From: Magicicada septendecula
Lineage: Eukaryota > Arthropoda > Insecta > Hemiptera > Cicadidae
Assembly (NCBI GenBank): GCA_034769895.1
Contig: CM068370.1
Location: 43,202,844-43,266,843 of the forward strand
DNA length: 64,000 nt
Direction: 5' to 3'
Both the position numbers and the translations under genes were made by a program. Positions within the stretch are counted from its first letter, which is position 1, and every line of letters starts with the position of its first letter. Below the pieces are notes generated by a model, which saw nothing but the letters and a program-made list of their open reading frames with translations, ran no database searches and had not been told where the DNA came from. Of this stretch, positions 9,481 to 18,309 are shown piece by piece.

Positions 9481-10009
9481 TATTAACTAACCGGGATCGC
9501 TGATTCTCTCGCTCCGAATGCTGATGCCGGATTGGCTCGCTGTGTCCACCGGTGGTACCGGAGAGCAGATGTTCGCATACCGCTGCCGTCACAACATACA
9601 TAAATGCAAGCGTAACGTATCAGAAACATATGTCTTCGATGTTGTTTTATAATTTGGAAGAATATGGAAAAAACGTTGGCTTGTGTTTTGTACGTAATTT
9701 GCATACTACAATTCAAAACGTTCCCGTAGTTATTCAGAACGTTCTGAATCCTTACGGTAGGTCACAGCTGATTATATTTCAGACTCTGTTCCAAAACAAT
9801 ACAATTTCCAATTCAAATTGCCCCATCTGTCACTCCGGCTGTCATTGACGTGTGGGATGGTTTCAACGGTCTCTGTTGATATAACGTCATCGTAACTGTC
9901 CGTACGTTTACTTTCTCTTCTCCCCCTACCACTGCGTACTGTCTCTGACGTTTAAATCGTAAATTGGGAATTATTTAAAAATAACTACCATTACCAAGAA
10001 AAGAAAAGA
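9481..10009. other. No gene recognised
   Basis: GC-rich up to about 9595 (possibly more LINE or an older insertion), then AT-rich. Includes CAGAACGTTCTG, a short palindrome near 9734. Confidence 0.4.
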
Positions 10010-10490
10010 CTGCTGTGTGGCAAAATTAATAAAAATTTAAGAAAACGTTTGGCCAAATATTATGCGAGGAGCTTTGCTTTATATGGTGCAGAGACATGGG
10101 CACTGAGGAAGGAGGATGATGAGAGATTAGAAGCATTTGAGATGTGGGTTTGGCGAGCAATGGAAAAAGTGATGTGGGTTGATAAAGTAAGGGATGTTGA
10201 AGTTTTAAGAAGAATAGAGGAAGAGAGAATAATCTTGAAGGTAATAGAAAATAGGAAAAGAAATCAGTTAGGTCATTGTTTAAAAAGAGACTGTTTGCTT
10301 ATAACTGCCATGTAGGATGTCAAAGAAGGAGAAAAAAGAAAAGGGCGTAGAAGAATGAAGTTAGTAGATAGCATTAAAATCAGAGGGTGTTACGAAGAAA
10401 CGGAAAGACTGGCATGCAATAAGACAGCTTTGAGAGCTCTTACCATTTGAAGACCTGCCTTACGGCAGAACACCAAATAAAAGAAAAAAC
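10010..10490 (+). pseudogene. LINE family B copy 1, ORF2 C-terminus
   Basis: Plus strand: CGKINKNLRKRLAKYYARSF, then ALYGAETWALRKEDDERLEAFEMWVWRAMEK, VDKVRDVEVLRRIEEER, NQLGHCLKRDCL, and the tail region RRRMKL.DSIKIRGCYEETERLA. This is the conserved post-RT region of a non-LTR element, cut off at its 5' side. The 3' end shows the hairpin CTGCC-TTAC-GGCAG (10455-10468) and then CACCAAATAAAAG. Seven copies of this family lie in the window. Confidence 0.8.
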
Positions 10491-10559
10491 AACAGCAATA
10501 TGTTCCTATTGTTGTTACTAGACTTCAGAAGTAGACAAAACTCAAGGTTTTTAAGACAT

Positions 10560-10925
10560 AGTGTACATGACTAGAAAATGATACAGGAATATCAGAAATG
10601 GCGACTAAAGGTAAATATGAATAAAGCAAAATACATGGAAATAGGTGATTTCCATCAAGACTTGATATTGGAGGAAGACATGGGGAAGATTTCATATACA
10701 GAAGAATAACAAGTATTTAGGTGTGAAAGTTACGGCTACTGGGTAACAGGACAAAGAAACTGAACACAGAATTAATTTGGAAAAGATGGCTAAATCTACA
10801 TTAAATGGAATCGTGTAGGATAAGCGAATTGCAGCAGAAACTAAAACCAAAATATTTAAAACCATTGTTAGAAGTATCATGACTTACGGCTTAGAAATTT
10901 GGACTACATGAGTAATAGCCAGAAC
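10560..10925 (+). pseudogene. LINE family D, RT thumb fragment
   Basis: The plus strand in shifting frames gives EYQKWRLKVNMNKAKYMEIG, NKYLGVKVTATG, ETEHRINLEKMAKSTLNGI, and KIFKTIVRSIMTYGLEIWT, the segment from the RT thumb to the YGxExW region of a LINE. Several stops. A related piece lies at 28000-28138. Confidence 0.6.
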
Positions 10926-11439
10926 AAATGATAATTAAAATTTCAGCTTTATGCTGATGAAATAAAAAGAATTAACTTGCTTTAGAATATTAAAAAAATT
11001 CAGTTTTAATAATTCCTGACAATATAATAGAAGGGTAAAAATGATACACTGTATGGATTACATGTGACAGCTGGCAATCCGATAAAACGCGCAGGAGGCC
11101 TATCGGTAGACTGTGCTGCGTGGGACGTGACTCTGCACATCCGTAAACACGGGGGTGTCAGCGGAAATTGTAGAGTAACAGTGAAAATGGAATCTGTTGG
11201 CTTTGAAACAATCACGGCCAATCAATGTTTGCATACGAAACAAACTTGCAAACAAAATACGGATTAGTGGTTTTCGTGCGCCGCATCTAAACAAGAGCAA
11301 AGCCATAAGGCCATAAATAAATTTTGCTTCCCGTTGCCTGCATCGCTCGCAAATATTTTAACAAACAGTTTTCAATGACTTTTAAAATAATGTTTAACGT
11401 TTGCTTATCTGATTTTGGCAAAAATTATGAATAACGATT
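10926..11439. other. No gene recognised
   Basis: Open frames on both strands around 11006-11306 are of similar length and lack motifs, so I treat them as chance. Confidence 0.4.
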
Positions 11440-11541
11440 AGTCAACATTTTGTACAAAATGAGACTTTTACACTGCTACGTATTCTCGGTCCTCTTCTAC
11501 GGTGTAGAATCTTGGACTTTGACTGAAGCCACAAGTGTAAA
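11440..11541 (+). pseudogene. LINE family C, left part, split by a Penelope insertion
   Basis: Encodes YKMRLLHCYVFSVLFYGVESWTLTEAT, the FYGVESWTL region that follows a LINE reverse transcriptase. It stops abruptly at TGTAAA (11536-11541) and resumes at 13208 after a Penelope element, with the same TGTAAA repeated. Confidence 0.75.
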
Positions 11542-11552
11542 TCAGAACTATT

Positions 11553-11755
11553 TTAGATTTAATAACAAGTTTTATATACAGAAAAAAGGTTTACCTATGG
11601 GGTCTTCATTATCCCCTATTCTTGCTGAAATATACATGAATGATTTTGAAAAGCAATTACTAAGTTCCACTAAGTATAAAGACAATATAAAATTATGGTC
11701 TAGATACCGTTGATGATGTATTAGTAATTTGGGAAGGAAGGATAGAAGAAGTGCA
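11553..11755 (+). pseudogene. Penelope RT, first copy of a duplicated segment
   Basis: Gives NKFYIQKKGLPMGSSLSPIL and AEIYMNDFEKQLL, typical Penelope RT palm sequence. A segment of 129-130 bp (11627-11755) is repeated in tandem at 11756-11885. The first copy has one extra C after TCTAGATAC, which destroys its YVDD motif and shifts the frame. Because the unit without that C is 43 codons, the duplication itself would have kept the frame. Confidence 0.85.
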
Positions 11756-12758
11756 TGAAATATACATGAATGATTTTGAAAAGCAATTACTAAGTCCCAA
11801 TAAGTATAAAGACAATATAAAATTATGGTCTAGATACGTTGATGATGTATTAGTAATTTGGGAAGGAAGCATAGAAGAAGTGCATGAGTTTATAAATGAG
11901 GTAAATAATAAGGATAAGAACTTACAATTTAAAGAAGAGATAGGAGGTAAGAAAATAAATTACTTAGATTTGAACATAGAAATTAAAGATAATGAAAAAC
12001 TACAGTTTGTGATATTTAGGAAAGAGTCGTATTCTGATATAATTATACCAAGAGAGTCGTCTTACCACCCTTATAGATATAAAATGGCGGCAATTAATTC
12101 ATTTTGTTACAGAGCTCAGAAGTGTTTAAAAGAGACCGAATCAAAAGATAGGGAGTTAAAAACGATAAAGGGAATTGTAAGGAATAATAATTATAACACC
12201 AACATAGTGGATAAAGTTACGAAAAGGGTTAACATACAAAAAGCTAAAGTAGAACCAGAACAAAAGAATTATGCAGGGTCATTGACATACATAGGTTCAC
12301 ATACTAGAAAAATTATAAAATGTTTTAATAAATACGGAGTAGATATAGCTATTAAAAAATGTGAAACGGTATTCGATAAGATAAGGAATAAAAATATAGA
12401 AAAAATTCCAGTATTACAGAAAAGCGGAATTTATAAATTAAAAAGTAAAGACTGCAACAAAGTGTACCTAGGTGAGACGGGACGAAAATTCGTATGCAGG
12501 TTGTCTGACCACAAACGTGGAGAAGGTAATAGAACAACCAATTCGTTATATGCAAGACATTTCATAGAAGACAGCCATAAGTTTGTTAATCCTTTAGAAG
12601 ACTACGAAACTGTAAAAGTAGTAAATAACACAGTTGAAAGGAAGCTGAGGGAGGAGTTAGAAATATTGAAAGAAAGAGAAAAAGGGTTAGACAATTTAAT
12701 TAATACTAAAATTAAATTTGATAATGAAGAAATATTTTATAACATAATTAAAAAGTAA
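11751..12758 (+). CDS. Penelope RT palm to GIY-YIG endonuclease (open, 5' end missing)
   Basis: An open frame of 335 codons. RT part: YMNDFEKQLL, then LWSRYVDDVLVIW with the catalytic YVDD (about residues 28-32), and INYLDLNIEI. Linker: SSYHPYRYKMAAINSFCYRA, a conserved Penelope stretch. C-terminal GIY-YIG domain: SGIYKLKSKDCNKVYLGETG, then KFVCRLSDHKRG (about residues 226-262), followed by YARHFIEDSHKF and a charged tail. Penelope proteins copy RNA at a nick made by this endonuclease. The true start lies upstream and is broken by the duplication described at 11553-11755, so the assigned Met is arbitrary. This is the best preserved Penelope coding region in the window. Confidence 0.9.
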   Translation: MHEIYMNDFEKQLLSPNKYKDNIKLWSRYVDDVLVIWEGSIEEVHEFINEVNNKDKNLQFKEEIGGKKINYLDLNIEIKDNEKLQFVIFRKESYSDIIIPRESSYHPYRYKMAAINSFCYRAQKCLKETESKDRELKTIKGIVRNNNYNTNIVDKVTKRVNIQKAKVEPEQKNYAGSLTYIGSHTRKIIKCFNKYGVDIAIKKCETVFDKIRNKNIEKIPVLQKSGIYKLKSKDCNKVYLGETGRKFVCRLSDHKRGEGNRTTNSLYARHFIEDSHKFVNPLEDYETVKVVNNTVERKLREELEILKEREKGLDNLINTKIKFDNEEIFYNIIKK

Positions 12759-12884
12759 ATGATTGAGGACAGATAGATAAGATTAAGAATTAAATTGCAT
12801 AGTACTAATTGGATGTTTTAAAATAAGGGTGTGTGACTGACCCACGTGTGTGGAGAGGAGACGGGTAGGTTTACAAGGAACGCG

Positions 12885-12886
12885 CG

Positions 12887-12961
<75 letters not shown>

Positions 12962-12962
12962 C
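12885..12962. repeat. (CA)n microsatellite
   Basis: About 36 CA units preceded by CGCGCGCACG, inside the 3' UTR of P1. Open frames across it on both strands are artefacts. Confidence 0.95.
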
Positions 12963-13120
12963 ACTGAGACACAAGGAATTTGCTAGAAAAATATGCAACT
13001 GTCCAGATGGAGGGACAAGGCTCAGGGGGTGGGGAGGGACATTTTAATTATAGCTTGTTGTGTGTGAGCAGGGTGGGGTGTGATGGGGGGAAGGTTTTAT
13101 TTTTCACGTTGTTTGTCTCA

Positions 13121-13168
13121 ATTCCGATCTGACGATGAGCTGTGAAGCTTGAAAGCGCTAATCGGGAT
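13121..13168 (+). ncRNA. Hammerhead-ribozyme-like motif in P1
   Basis: Stem I 13121-13128 with 13161-13168 (8 bp, one G-U). Core CTGACGA 13129-13135, one unpaired T (13136), stem II GAGCT/AGCTT around a GTGA loop (13137-13150), GAAA 13151-13154, stem III word AGCGCT (13154-13159), predicted cleavage after A13160. All invariant core positions are present (CTGANGA, GAAA, TH). Penelope elements are known to carry minimal hammerheads near their terminal repeats. The self-complementary stem III suggests action as a dimer. The extra base before stem II is unusual. Confidence 0.55.
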
Positions 13169-13207
13169 AATTTTTATATAGTGGTGTGCAACAGTGATCA
13201 TTCTGCT

Positions 13208-13560
13208 TGTAAAAAATTGGAATCTTTCGAAATGTGGCTTTACCGTAGAATACTAGGCATTTCATGGACAGCACATATAGGCCTAACTAATGTTGAAGTT
13301 CTCAGAAAGATTAAGAAAGATAGGGAAGTTATTAACACAGTGAAGATAAGAAAGCTTCAGTATCTGGGACATCTCATGAGAAATGAACAGGGATATTACT
13401 TATTGCAGTCCATACTACAGGGGAAAGTACTGGGAAAGAGAGGAAGGAGTTGGGCGACCGCGAATCTCATCGCTGAGAAATTTAAGGACCTGGTTTGGCA
13501 TGAATACAACTGGCTTATTCCGTGCAGCAGTACAGAGAGTTAAAATAGCATGTACGATAT
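13208..13560 (+). pseudogene. LINE family C, right part
   Basis: Continues LINE C: KKLESFEMWLYRRILGISWT, NVEVLRKIKKDREVINTVK, KLQYLGHLMRNEQ, with the LGHLMR motif of the LINE ORF2 C-terminus, then GKRGRSW and a degenerate end. Together with 11440-11541 it forms one older LINE copy into which P1 inserted. Confidence 0.75.
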
Positions 13561-13784
13561 CCAACATCCGAAACGGATAGGAACTATCAGAAGATGAACA
13601 TTTTGTATTTCTTATTAATAAACAAATTATTTTGATTAATAGCTTTACGTCGAGCTAACACCACTTATACGAGGTCGACCATAAAATAATACCCGTTTCA
13701 ATCTATTCATGTTTTACGTACCGAGTCACTTTATGGTTAATATAATTAAATTACCTTAGTGACACTAGCTTCTTTCGTTCAATG

Positions 13785-13814
13785 ACGCGTTTCGCGATGA
13801 AATCCCATCTTCAG
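13785..13814 (-). ncRNA. Hammerhead-like motif, left arm
   Basis: Minus strand CTGAAGA (13808-13814), T, stem II GGGAT-TTC-ATCGC with one mismatch, GAAA, CGCG, TC. The stem III word ACGCGT is self-complementary. Stem I is at most 2-3 bp. Confidence 0.45.
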
Positions 13815-14119
13815 ATACACAATATCAATCAAAACGTAAATGTATACCACATTTTGTGGTTATGTCATAATTTAAAATGTTTAAAATCTTTTAAATAAAA
13901 TATACAAAACGTAACAACTGAATCGCTCGGAGCGCTCGCATGCATGCACGCTGTACGGAAATCGTAAGGAAATCGCGGTACAGCGTGCATGCATGCGAGC
14001 GCTCCGAGCGATTCAGTTGTTACGTTTTGTATATTTTATTTAAAAGATTTTAAACATTTTAAATTATGACATAACCACAAAATGTGGTATACATTTACGT
14101 TTTGATTGATATTGTGTAT

Positions 14120-14150
14120 CTGAAGATGGGATTTCATCCCGAAACGCGTC
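14120..14150 (+). ncRNA. Hammerhead-like motif, right arm
   Basis: CTGAAGA 14120-14126, T, stem II GGGAT-TTC-ATCCC, GAAA 14141-14144, CGCG, T14149, C14150. All core positions present; stem III word ACGCGT is a palindrome. Stem I is weak, so monomer activity is doubtful. Confidence 0.5.
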
Positions 14151-14261
14151 ATTGAACGAAAGAAGCTAGTGTCACTAAGGTGGACCGAATAAGGTAATTT
14201 AATTATATTAATACCCGTTTTATAAGAAAGGAAATAACCGACAAAGAGTTTTAAAAGAAAC

Positions 14262-14655
14262 TTTTTATTTAACATAAGGTAACTTTAATCTACTTTTCTA
14301 CATATTCGCTTCCTTTGTTTAAGCATTTAACGTAGCGATCGACGAGTTTGTTTATTCCCGCGTCGTATTCCTCCACCGCCAGTTCTTTGAAAATAATTGT
14401 CAGTTTTCTGTAACTCTTCATCACTCACAAAACGCTTTCCTTCCAAAAATTCTTTCAGTTTTCATAACAGATGATAGTCACTGGGGGTGGGGCAAGGTCA
14501 GTGCTGTAAGCTGGATATTCGAAAACGTCCCCATTGAAATTTGGCCAGCAACACTTTTGTTACGGTCGCAACATGAGGCTGTGCCTTCTCATGAAGAAAG
14601 AAAATGCCGATAGACAATAGGCGTTTCCTGCCATTTTGAATGGGCTGCAGCAGTT
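14262..14655 (-). pseudogene. Mariner transposase, C-terminal third
   Basis: Minus strand: KLLQPIQNGRKRLLS, FFLHEKAQPHVATVTKVLLAKF, TPSDYHLL, KLKEFLEGKRFVSDEEL, the usual end of a mariner transposase. The second catalytic Asp has become Glu (HEKAQPH for HDNARPH) and stops follow, so the protein is dead. Confidence 0.75.
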
Positions 14656-15558
14656 TTACTCCCATGTTCCATAAGGAAATGGAAGTATGGTGATGGCAAA
14701 AAAAATCGTGTTCGAGATAAGGGTTGATTCTGATTGTACTATCCTCAAAACATGAAGAAAAGTCATTTTTCGAAAAGTGTCTGTGTGTGTCTGTGTGTAG
14801 AATTTTTTCTATGGCAAACGATAACTGCCGCAAATTCAAACAGAATCAAATAATTGTTTGCATACGTCCCTCAATTGTAGAGGACTCAAGGTCTTTTGAT
14901 TTTGGTGAAGATGGGGTTAAGGGAAAGGGGTAGTTTACCTACAACGTTTTATGTTTGAACAAGAATAATTTTTTCTATGACGAACTATAATTGCCGTAAA
15001 TTCAAACACAATCAAATAATCTTTTGTATATATGCCTGAATTGTAGAGTACTCAAGGCCTGTTGGTTTTGGTGAAGATCGGTTAAAGTAAAGGGGTGGTT
15101 TACCGGCAAAGTTTTATGTTTTACCAAGAGTAATAAATAAATAAAGTATCCTTAAAAGAAGGTCATAATAATCCAATGAAGAATGGTAGATGAAATATCT
15201 ATAAATGGAAAGGGTAGTTGAAGGGGGTGGGGGTAATTTTCTATAAATAAAATGATAGTTGAAGGGGGAGGGGATACTTTTTTATATGTATACTACGTTA
15301 TTGACAACAAAGAAATAGTTTGTTGTTAAAATTCATTCCCGGGCTGTTTGGCCTTGATCCAATATTTTCTATAAAACCAGACGTTTTGGCAGTGCTATTG
15401 ACGGCTATCATCAGTGAAAATCGAGTGCGCTAACGTGAGGTGGTATACGTTAGTGACCACAGTACTGTGGTTAAAGCTGAAGCAAGAAGTAGACAGAAGT
15501 AGTTTCTAGGAAATATTTTATTTCAAAAATGGTTTTAAATATAATTCTTAGAACATGG
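14656..15558. mobile_element. Unclassified TIR element R1, copy A
   Basis: Ends are inverted: CCCATGTTCC at the left and GAACATGGAAG at the right. It sits inside a mariner transposase gene whose two halves lie on either side. A second copy is at 16058-16692. Copy A has an internal duplication (about 14797-14950 repeated at about 14965-15125) and an additional insertion of about 160 bp near 15340-15500 that copy B lacks. No protein motif is present. Confidence 0.6.
15378..15416 (-). ncRNA. Decayed hammerhead-like motif
   Basis: Minus strand CTGATGA (15408-15414), an imperfect stem II, AAAA in place of GAAA, then CGTC. Stem III word ACGT is intact. It lies in the 160-bp stretch special to R1 copy A, so it probably came with a small Penelope-type insertion. 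Not expected to be active. Confidence 0.35.
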
Positions 15559-15574
15559 AAGTCATGTGTGGTTC

Positions 15575-15920
15575 TCCATACCGATATATTTTATTGTTTC
15601 GTAATATGTGTCAGCATTTATTGTGGCGCCACTGGGCAGAAAGTCAACAGTAGCCGTAACCTTTTGAGTTGAGGATGCCTGCCTGAATGTTATTGTTTGA
15701 ATGGTGAATTAGGGTGACGGCATTCCGTAGACTGACGTTTACTATCTATCGTAGCATACGAAATCCAGGTTTCGTTTTCTGTTGCGATGTGCGTCAGGAA
15801 TTCATCTTCCTCTTTCGAGCAACGATCCAAAGACGACAATGCAGCGCCCATACGATTTTTTGTATTCATAACTAAGATTACCTCGATACTCACCTCGCAC
15901 GCACAAATTTTCAAATTTGT
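15575..15920 (-). pseudogene. Mariner transposase, middle part
   Basis: Minus strand: DEFLTHIATENETWISYATIDSKRQS, ECRHPNSP, then LLTFCPVAPQ and TITKQ-like residues equivalent to the DFLPxGATINAxxY region. This is the block around the first catalytic Asp (here TENETW, so Asp is changed to Asn). It continues across R1 into 14655-14262. Confidence 0.75.
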
Positions 15921-16008
15921 CTGTACTTCAGGTGAATGGTGACAATTTGTCTGTACTTCAGGTGAATGGTAACAATTTGTCTGTACTTCAGGTGAATGGT
16001 GACAATTT
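15914..16008. repeat. 30-bp tandem repeat, 3 copies
   Basis: TTTGTCTGTACTTCAGGTGA plus ATGGTGACAA, repeated three times with one substitution. It marks the upper edge of the recognisable mariner sequence. Confidence 0.9.
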
Positions 16009-16057
16009 TATGGATAACAGTGCCAGAAACAAATGAAAAATGTTCACTTACTACTTC

Positions 16058-16692
16058 CATGTTCAATAAGGAAATGGAAGTATGGTGATGGCGAAAAAAT
16101 CGTCTTCGAGATAAGGGCTGATTCTGTTTGTACTACCCTCAAAACATGAAGAAAAGTCATTTTTCGAAAAGTGTCTGTGTGTAGAATTTTTTATATGGCA
16201 AACGATAACTGCCGCAAATTCAAACAGAATCAAATACTTTTTTGCATACATGCCTCAATTTTAGAGGACTCAAGGCCTATTGATTTTAGTGAAGGTCTGT
16301 TAAGTGAAAGGGGTAGTTTAGCTGCAACGTTTTACGTTTTAACAAGAGCAAAGTACTTAATTTTGATAATTAAATTATCCTGAAAAGAAGAACATAATAA
16401 TTCGCCGTAGAGAGGTAGACGAAATATCTATAAATGAAAACGTAGTTGAAGAGGGAAATTGTAATTTTCTACAAATGAAAATGATAGTTGAAGGGGGAGA
16501 AGATAATTTTTTATTTATACTCGTATGTGTACTACTTTTATAGGCAACAAAGAAGTTGTTTCTACTGAAATATTTCATTCAATTTGTCAAATATAAAACT
16601 AGATTTACATGATGGGAAATAACTTTTTTAGAAAATATCGAACCAAATTCAATAAAATTATTTTAAACATGAATCTTACAACGTGGAAGTCA
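16058..16692. mobile_element. Unclassified TIR element R1, copy B
   Basis: Starts ACTTCCATGTTCAATAAGG and ends with the near-inverse AACGTGGAAGT. It aligns with copy A over its length apart from the latter's duplication and insertion, at roughly 80% identity by eye. The rapid change between copies and absence of coding motifs suggest a non-autonomous DNA element. Confidence 0.6.
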
Positions 16693-17129
16693 TGGATAGT
16701 TCACCATAACGAATTCGTCAACTTGACGCAGCAAATCATATGTAATGACGGAAGGACGAGTTGTTCGTTCTTCGTAAAGGACGTTCTCTCTACTGATGAT
16801 TCACATCACCGTACACTTCAGTGACCTGAATGTATATCTCGTACGGTAGCATTTTTCTTGTACTAAAAAAGCGTACCTCACTTTCCACGCAGCGGGATTC
16901 TCAATTGTTTAAAGCATTTCATACAGGCACAAAATCAACGAAACGGTTAGAAACGCAATGAAACTTTACACAGGCTAATTAGACACAACAATGAGAATGA
17001 CAACAGGAATAGGCATGTGCGGAACAATTACGCGCTCTGTATGCGGACACGGGTATTACTTTCCGGACGGCCCTCGTATTGTTACAAGTTTTCACGGGAG
17101 GACTATATTCTTGGCTTAGGTTTTTATGG
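16693..17129. other. No gene recognised
   Basis: No motif-bearing frame on either strand. Confidence 0.4.
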
Positions 17130-17190
17130 GTGTCAGGCCGTGGTCTGTTTTTTCATGTTTAGCCAGACGTTGTCGAAACGTCAGAAAACC
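17130..17190 (+). repeat. Truncated terminus of the foldback family also at 54145 and 62395
   Basis: GTGTCAGGCCGTGGTCTG, then TTTAGCCAGACGTTGTCGAAACGTC. The opening matches the ends at 54160 and 62400, and the GAAACGTC end of the hammerhead-like motif is kept, with a deletion between them. Confidence 0.4.
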
Positions 17191-17439
17191 AAAACAAATG
17201 CAAAATTATTGTCACGTTTTTGTACATTAAGGGGCAGAAATAATTACTTATTAATTTCACCAACAGTAAATTAGGTACGTCCTTGCACTGCACTGTCAAC
17301 GATTATAAATAATATCTCAAAGAAACAAGAAATTTTCAGAAATAAATATTTTTAATAAAATAATATTGATAACAAATTTATTCATGTCATTTTGTAGTAC
17401 AGAATGTGTTATTTAAGAGTTACCTAGGTACATTTTTTT

Positions 17440-17735
17440 TTTGTGAAGGTGACCTGTTGCAGGTGAGCTCCACCTCTGCATAGACATTACCGCAGCCTCT
17501 GATTTCAACTTTGCACTATTCGATACAGATAACAACAGGAATGTTGGAAATTTTCCCGCATCTTGGCTTTCGCAGTCCGTTGTCGTAAGAAGTTGATTTC
17601 ACGACCCAATAACGAAAGTTTTGCCTATTCACATAGCCATTTATGTGTGAATCGGGTTTATCCGAGATCCACAGATTGTTAAAGAGTTCGTCGTCTTCAT
17701 TTTAAGCATTTGCTCACAGAATTGTAGTCGTATTA
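17440..17735 (-). pseudogene. DDE transposase fragment
   Basis: Minus strand reads WISDKPDSHINGYVNRQNFRYW, close to the SDExHFHLxGYVNKQNxRYW block of a transposase group common in insects (mariner/Tc-like superfamily). This block includes the first catalytic Asp. Downstream the frame is degraded. Isolated piece with no terminal repeats found. Confidence 0.5.
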
Positions 17736-17739
17736 GGTG

Positions 17740-18060
17740 AAATTGTACGGTGAATGGCGGTGGTACCCTTCAGGGCAAGTTCTGGCTTGATTGTACGGGA
17801 GTCGACTGATCCCCGTCGACAACTAATGCGAGCGGAGTAACACCTACAGGACAGGGTGCACTTACCGAACCCACTTCTACCGTATATAAGTGACTTTGCT
17901 TGCCAGCCTCACCGTCACATAGACCTGAGGATGCTTACTGTAATATGAGTGAAACGTTGTGTTACAAGAGATTTTTGACGCGGTCCATACCGGATAAAGA
18001 TTTCAAAAATCTGATTGACACCGGCCGCGGAAGCCAACATGAGAATACAAAGTTTTAACT
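17740..18060 (+). repeat. Probable Penelope terminal repeat remnant
   Basis: Moderately GC-rich DNA with CTGAGGA (17925-17931), T, a poor stem II, GAAA (17951-17954) and CGTT, i.e. a weak hammerhead-like motif with stem III word ACGT. No Penelope protein adjoins it. Confidence 0.35.
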
Positions 18061-18309
18061 GTCTCTCGCACTGCGTGAACGCAGTGTTGATTATGAAATG
18101 GCAGAAGAGCCAAGAGAAAACGCTATCTCCGTTCTTGTGGCAATATTAGGAACGGTACTTCACGGATATTAGCGTTACAACATTATTGGCGACATTAGCG
18201 TTAATATTAACAAATATAAGTAATTACAACATAATTAACCGCTTCATTTAAGAAGAAGAGACGTTCAGATATGCAGACAGTAAAGTGTCAATACATTTCT
18301 GCAGTTTCA

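Larger units (their letters stand above)
11542..13207 (+). mobile_element. Penelope-like element P1, 5'-truncated
   Basis: Contains the RT fingers and palm, GIY-YIG endonuclease, a (CA)n-bearing 3' UTR and a hammerhead-like motif near its 3' end. It is flanked by TGTAAA (11536-11541 and 13208-13213) and splits LINE C. The 5' end is lost upstream of the RT FYIQKKGLPMGSSLSP motif. The terminal sequence GTGTGCAACAGTGAT..TTCTGC is shared with small foldbacks at 23753-23864 and 52047-52181. Confidence 0.85.
13699..14209. mobile_element. Penelope-type foldback with two inverted hammerhead-like motifs
   Basis: Arms at about 13738-13975 and 13979-14213 are almost perfectly complementary (one mismatch in the motif, one indel of about 16 bp near the outer edge), around a short centre CGGAAATCGTAAGGAAATC. 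An asymmetric tail of about 37 bp lies on the left. The whole is flanked by an 11-bp duplication AATACCCGTTT (13688-13698 and 14210-14220). Each arm carries a hammerhead-like motif. No protein is encoded. The near identity of the arms indicates recent origin. Confidence 0.7.
13669..16008 (-). mobile_element. Mariner, interrupted by a foldback and by element R1
   Basis: The 3' side starts near 13669 (ACGAGGTCGACCATAAAATA, a mariner-like terminus), is interrupted by a foldback (13699-14209), continues 14210-14655 with the transposase C-terminus, is interrupted by R1 (14656-15558), and continues 15575-15920 with the middle of the transposase. The N-terminal part is missing. The upper limit is uncertain. 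Confidence 0.6.

Noticed and set aside
11006-11306. Overlapping 67-71 codon frames on both strands
   Set aside because: Equal length on both strands and no motif; chance.
12783-13047. Open frames of poly-CV and poly-TH on both strands
   Set aside because: They are translations of the (CA)n microsatellite.
16797-16822. CTGATGATTCACATCACC as a hammerhead motif
   Set aside because: No GAAA at the required place; CTGATGA alone is common in AT-rich DNA.
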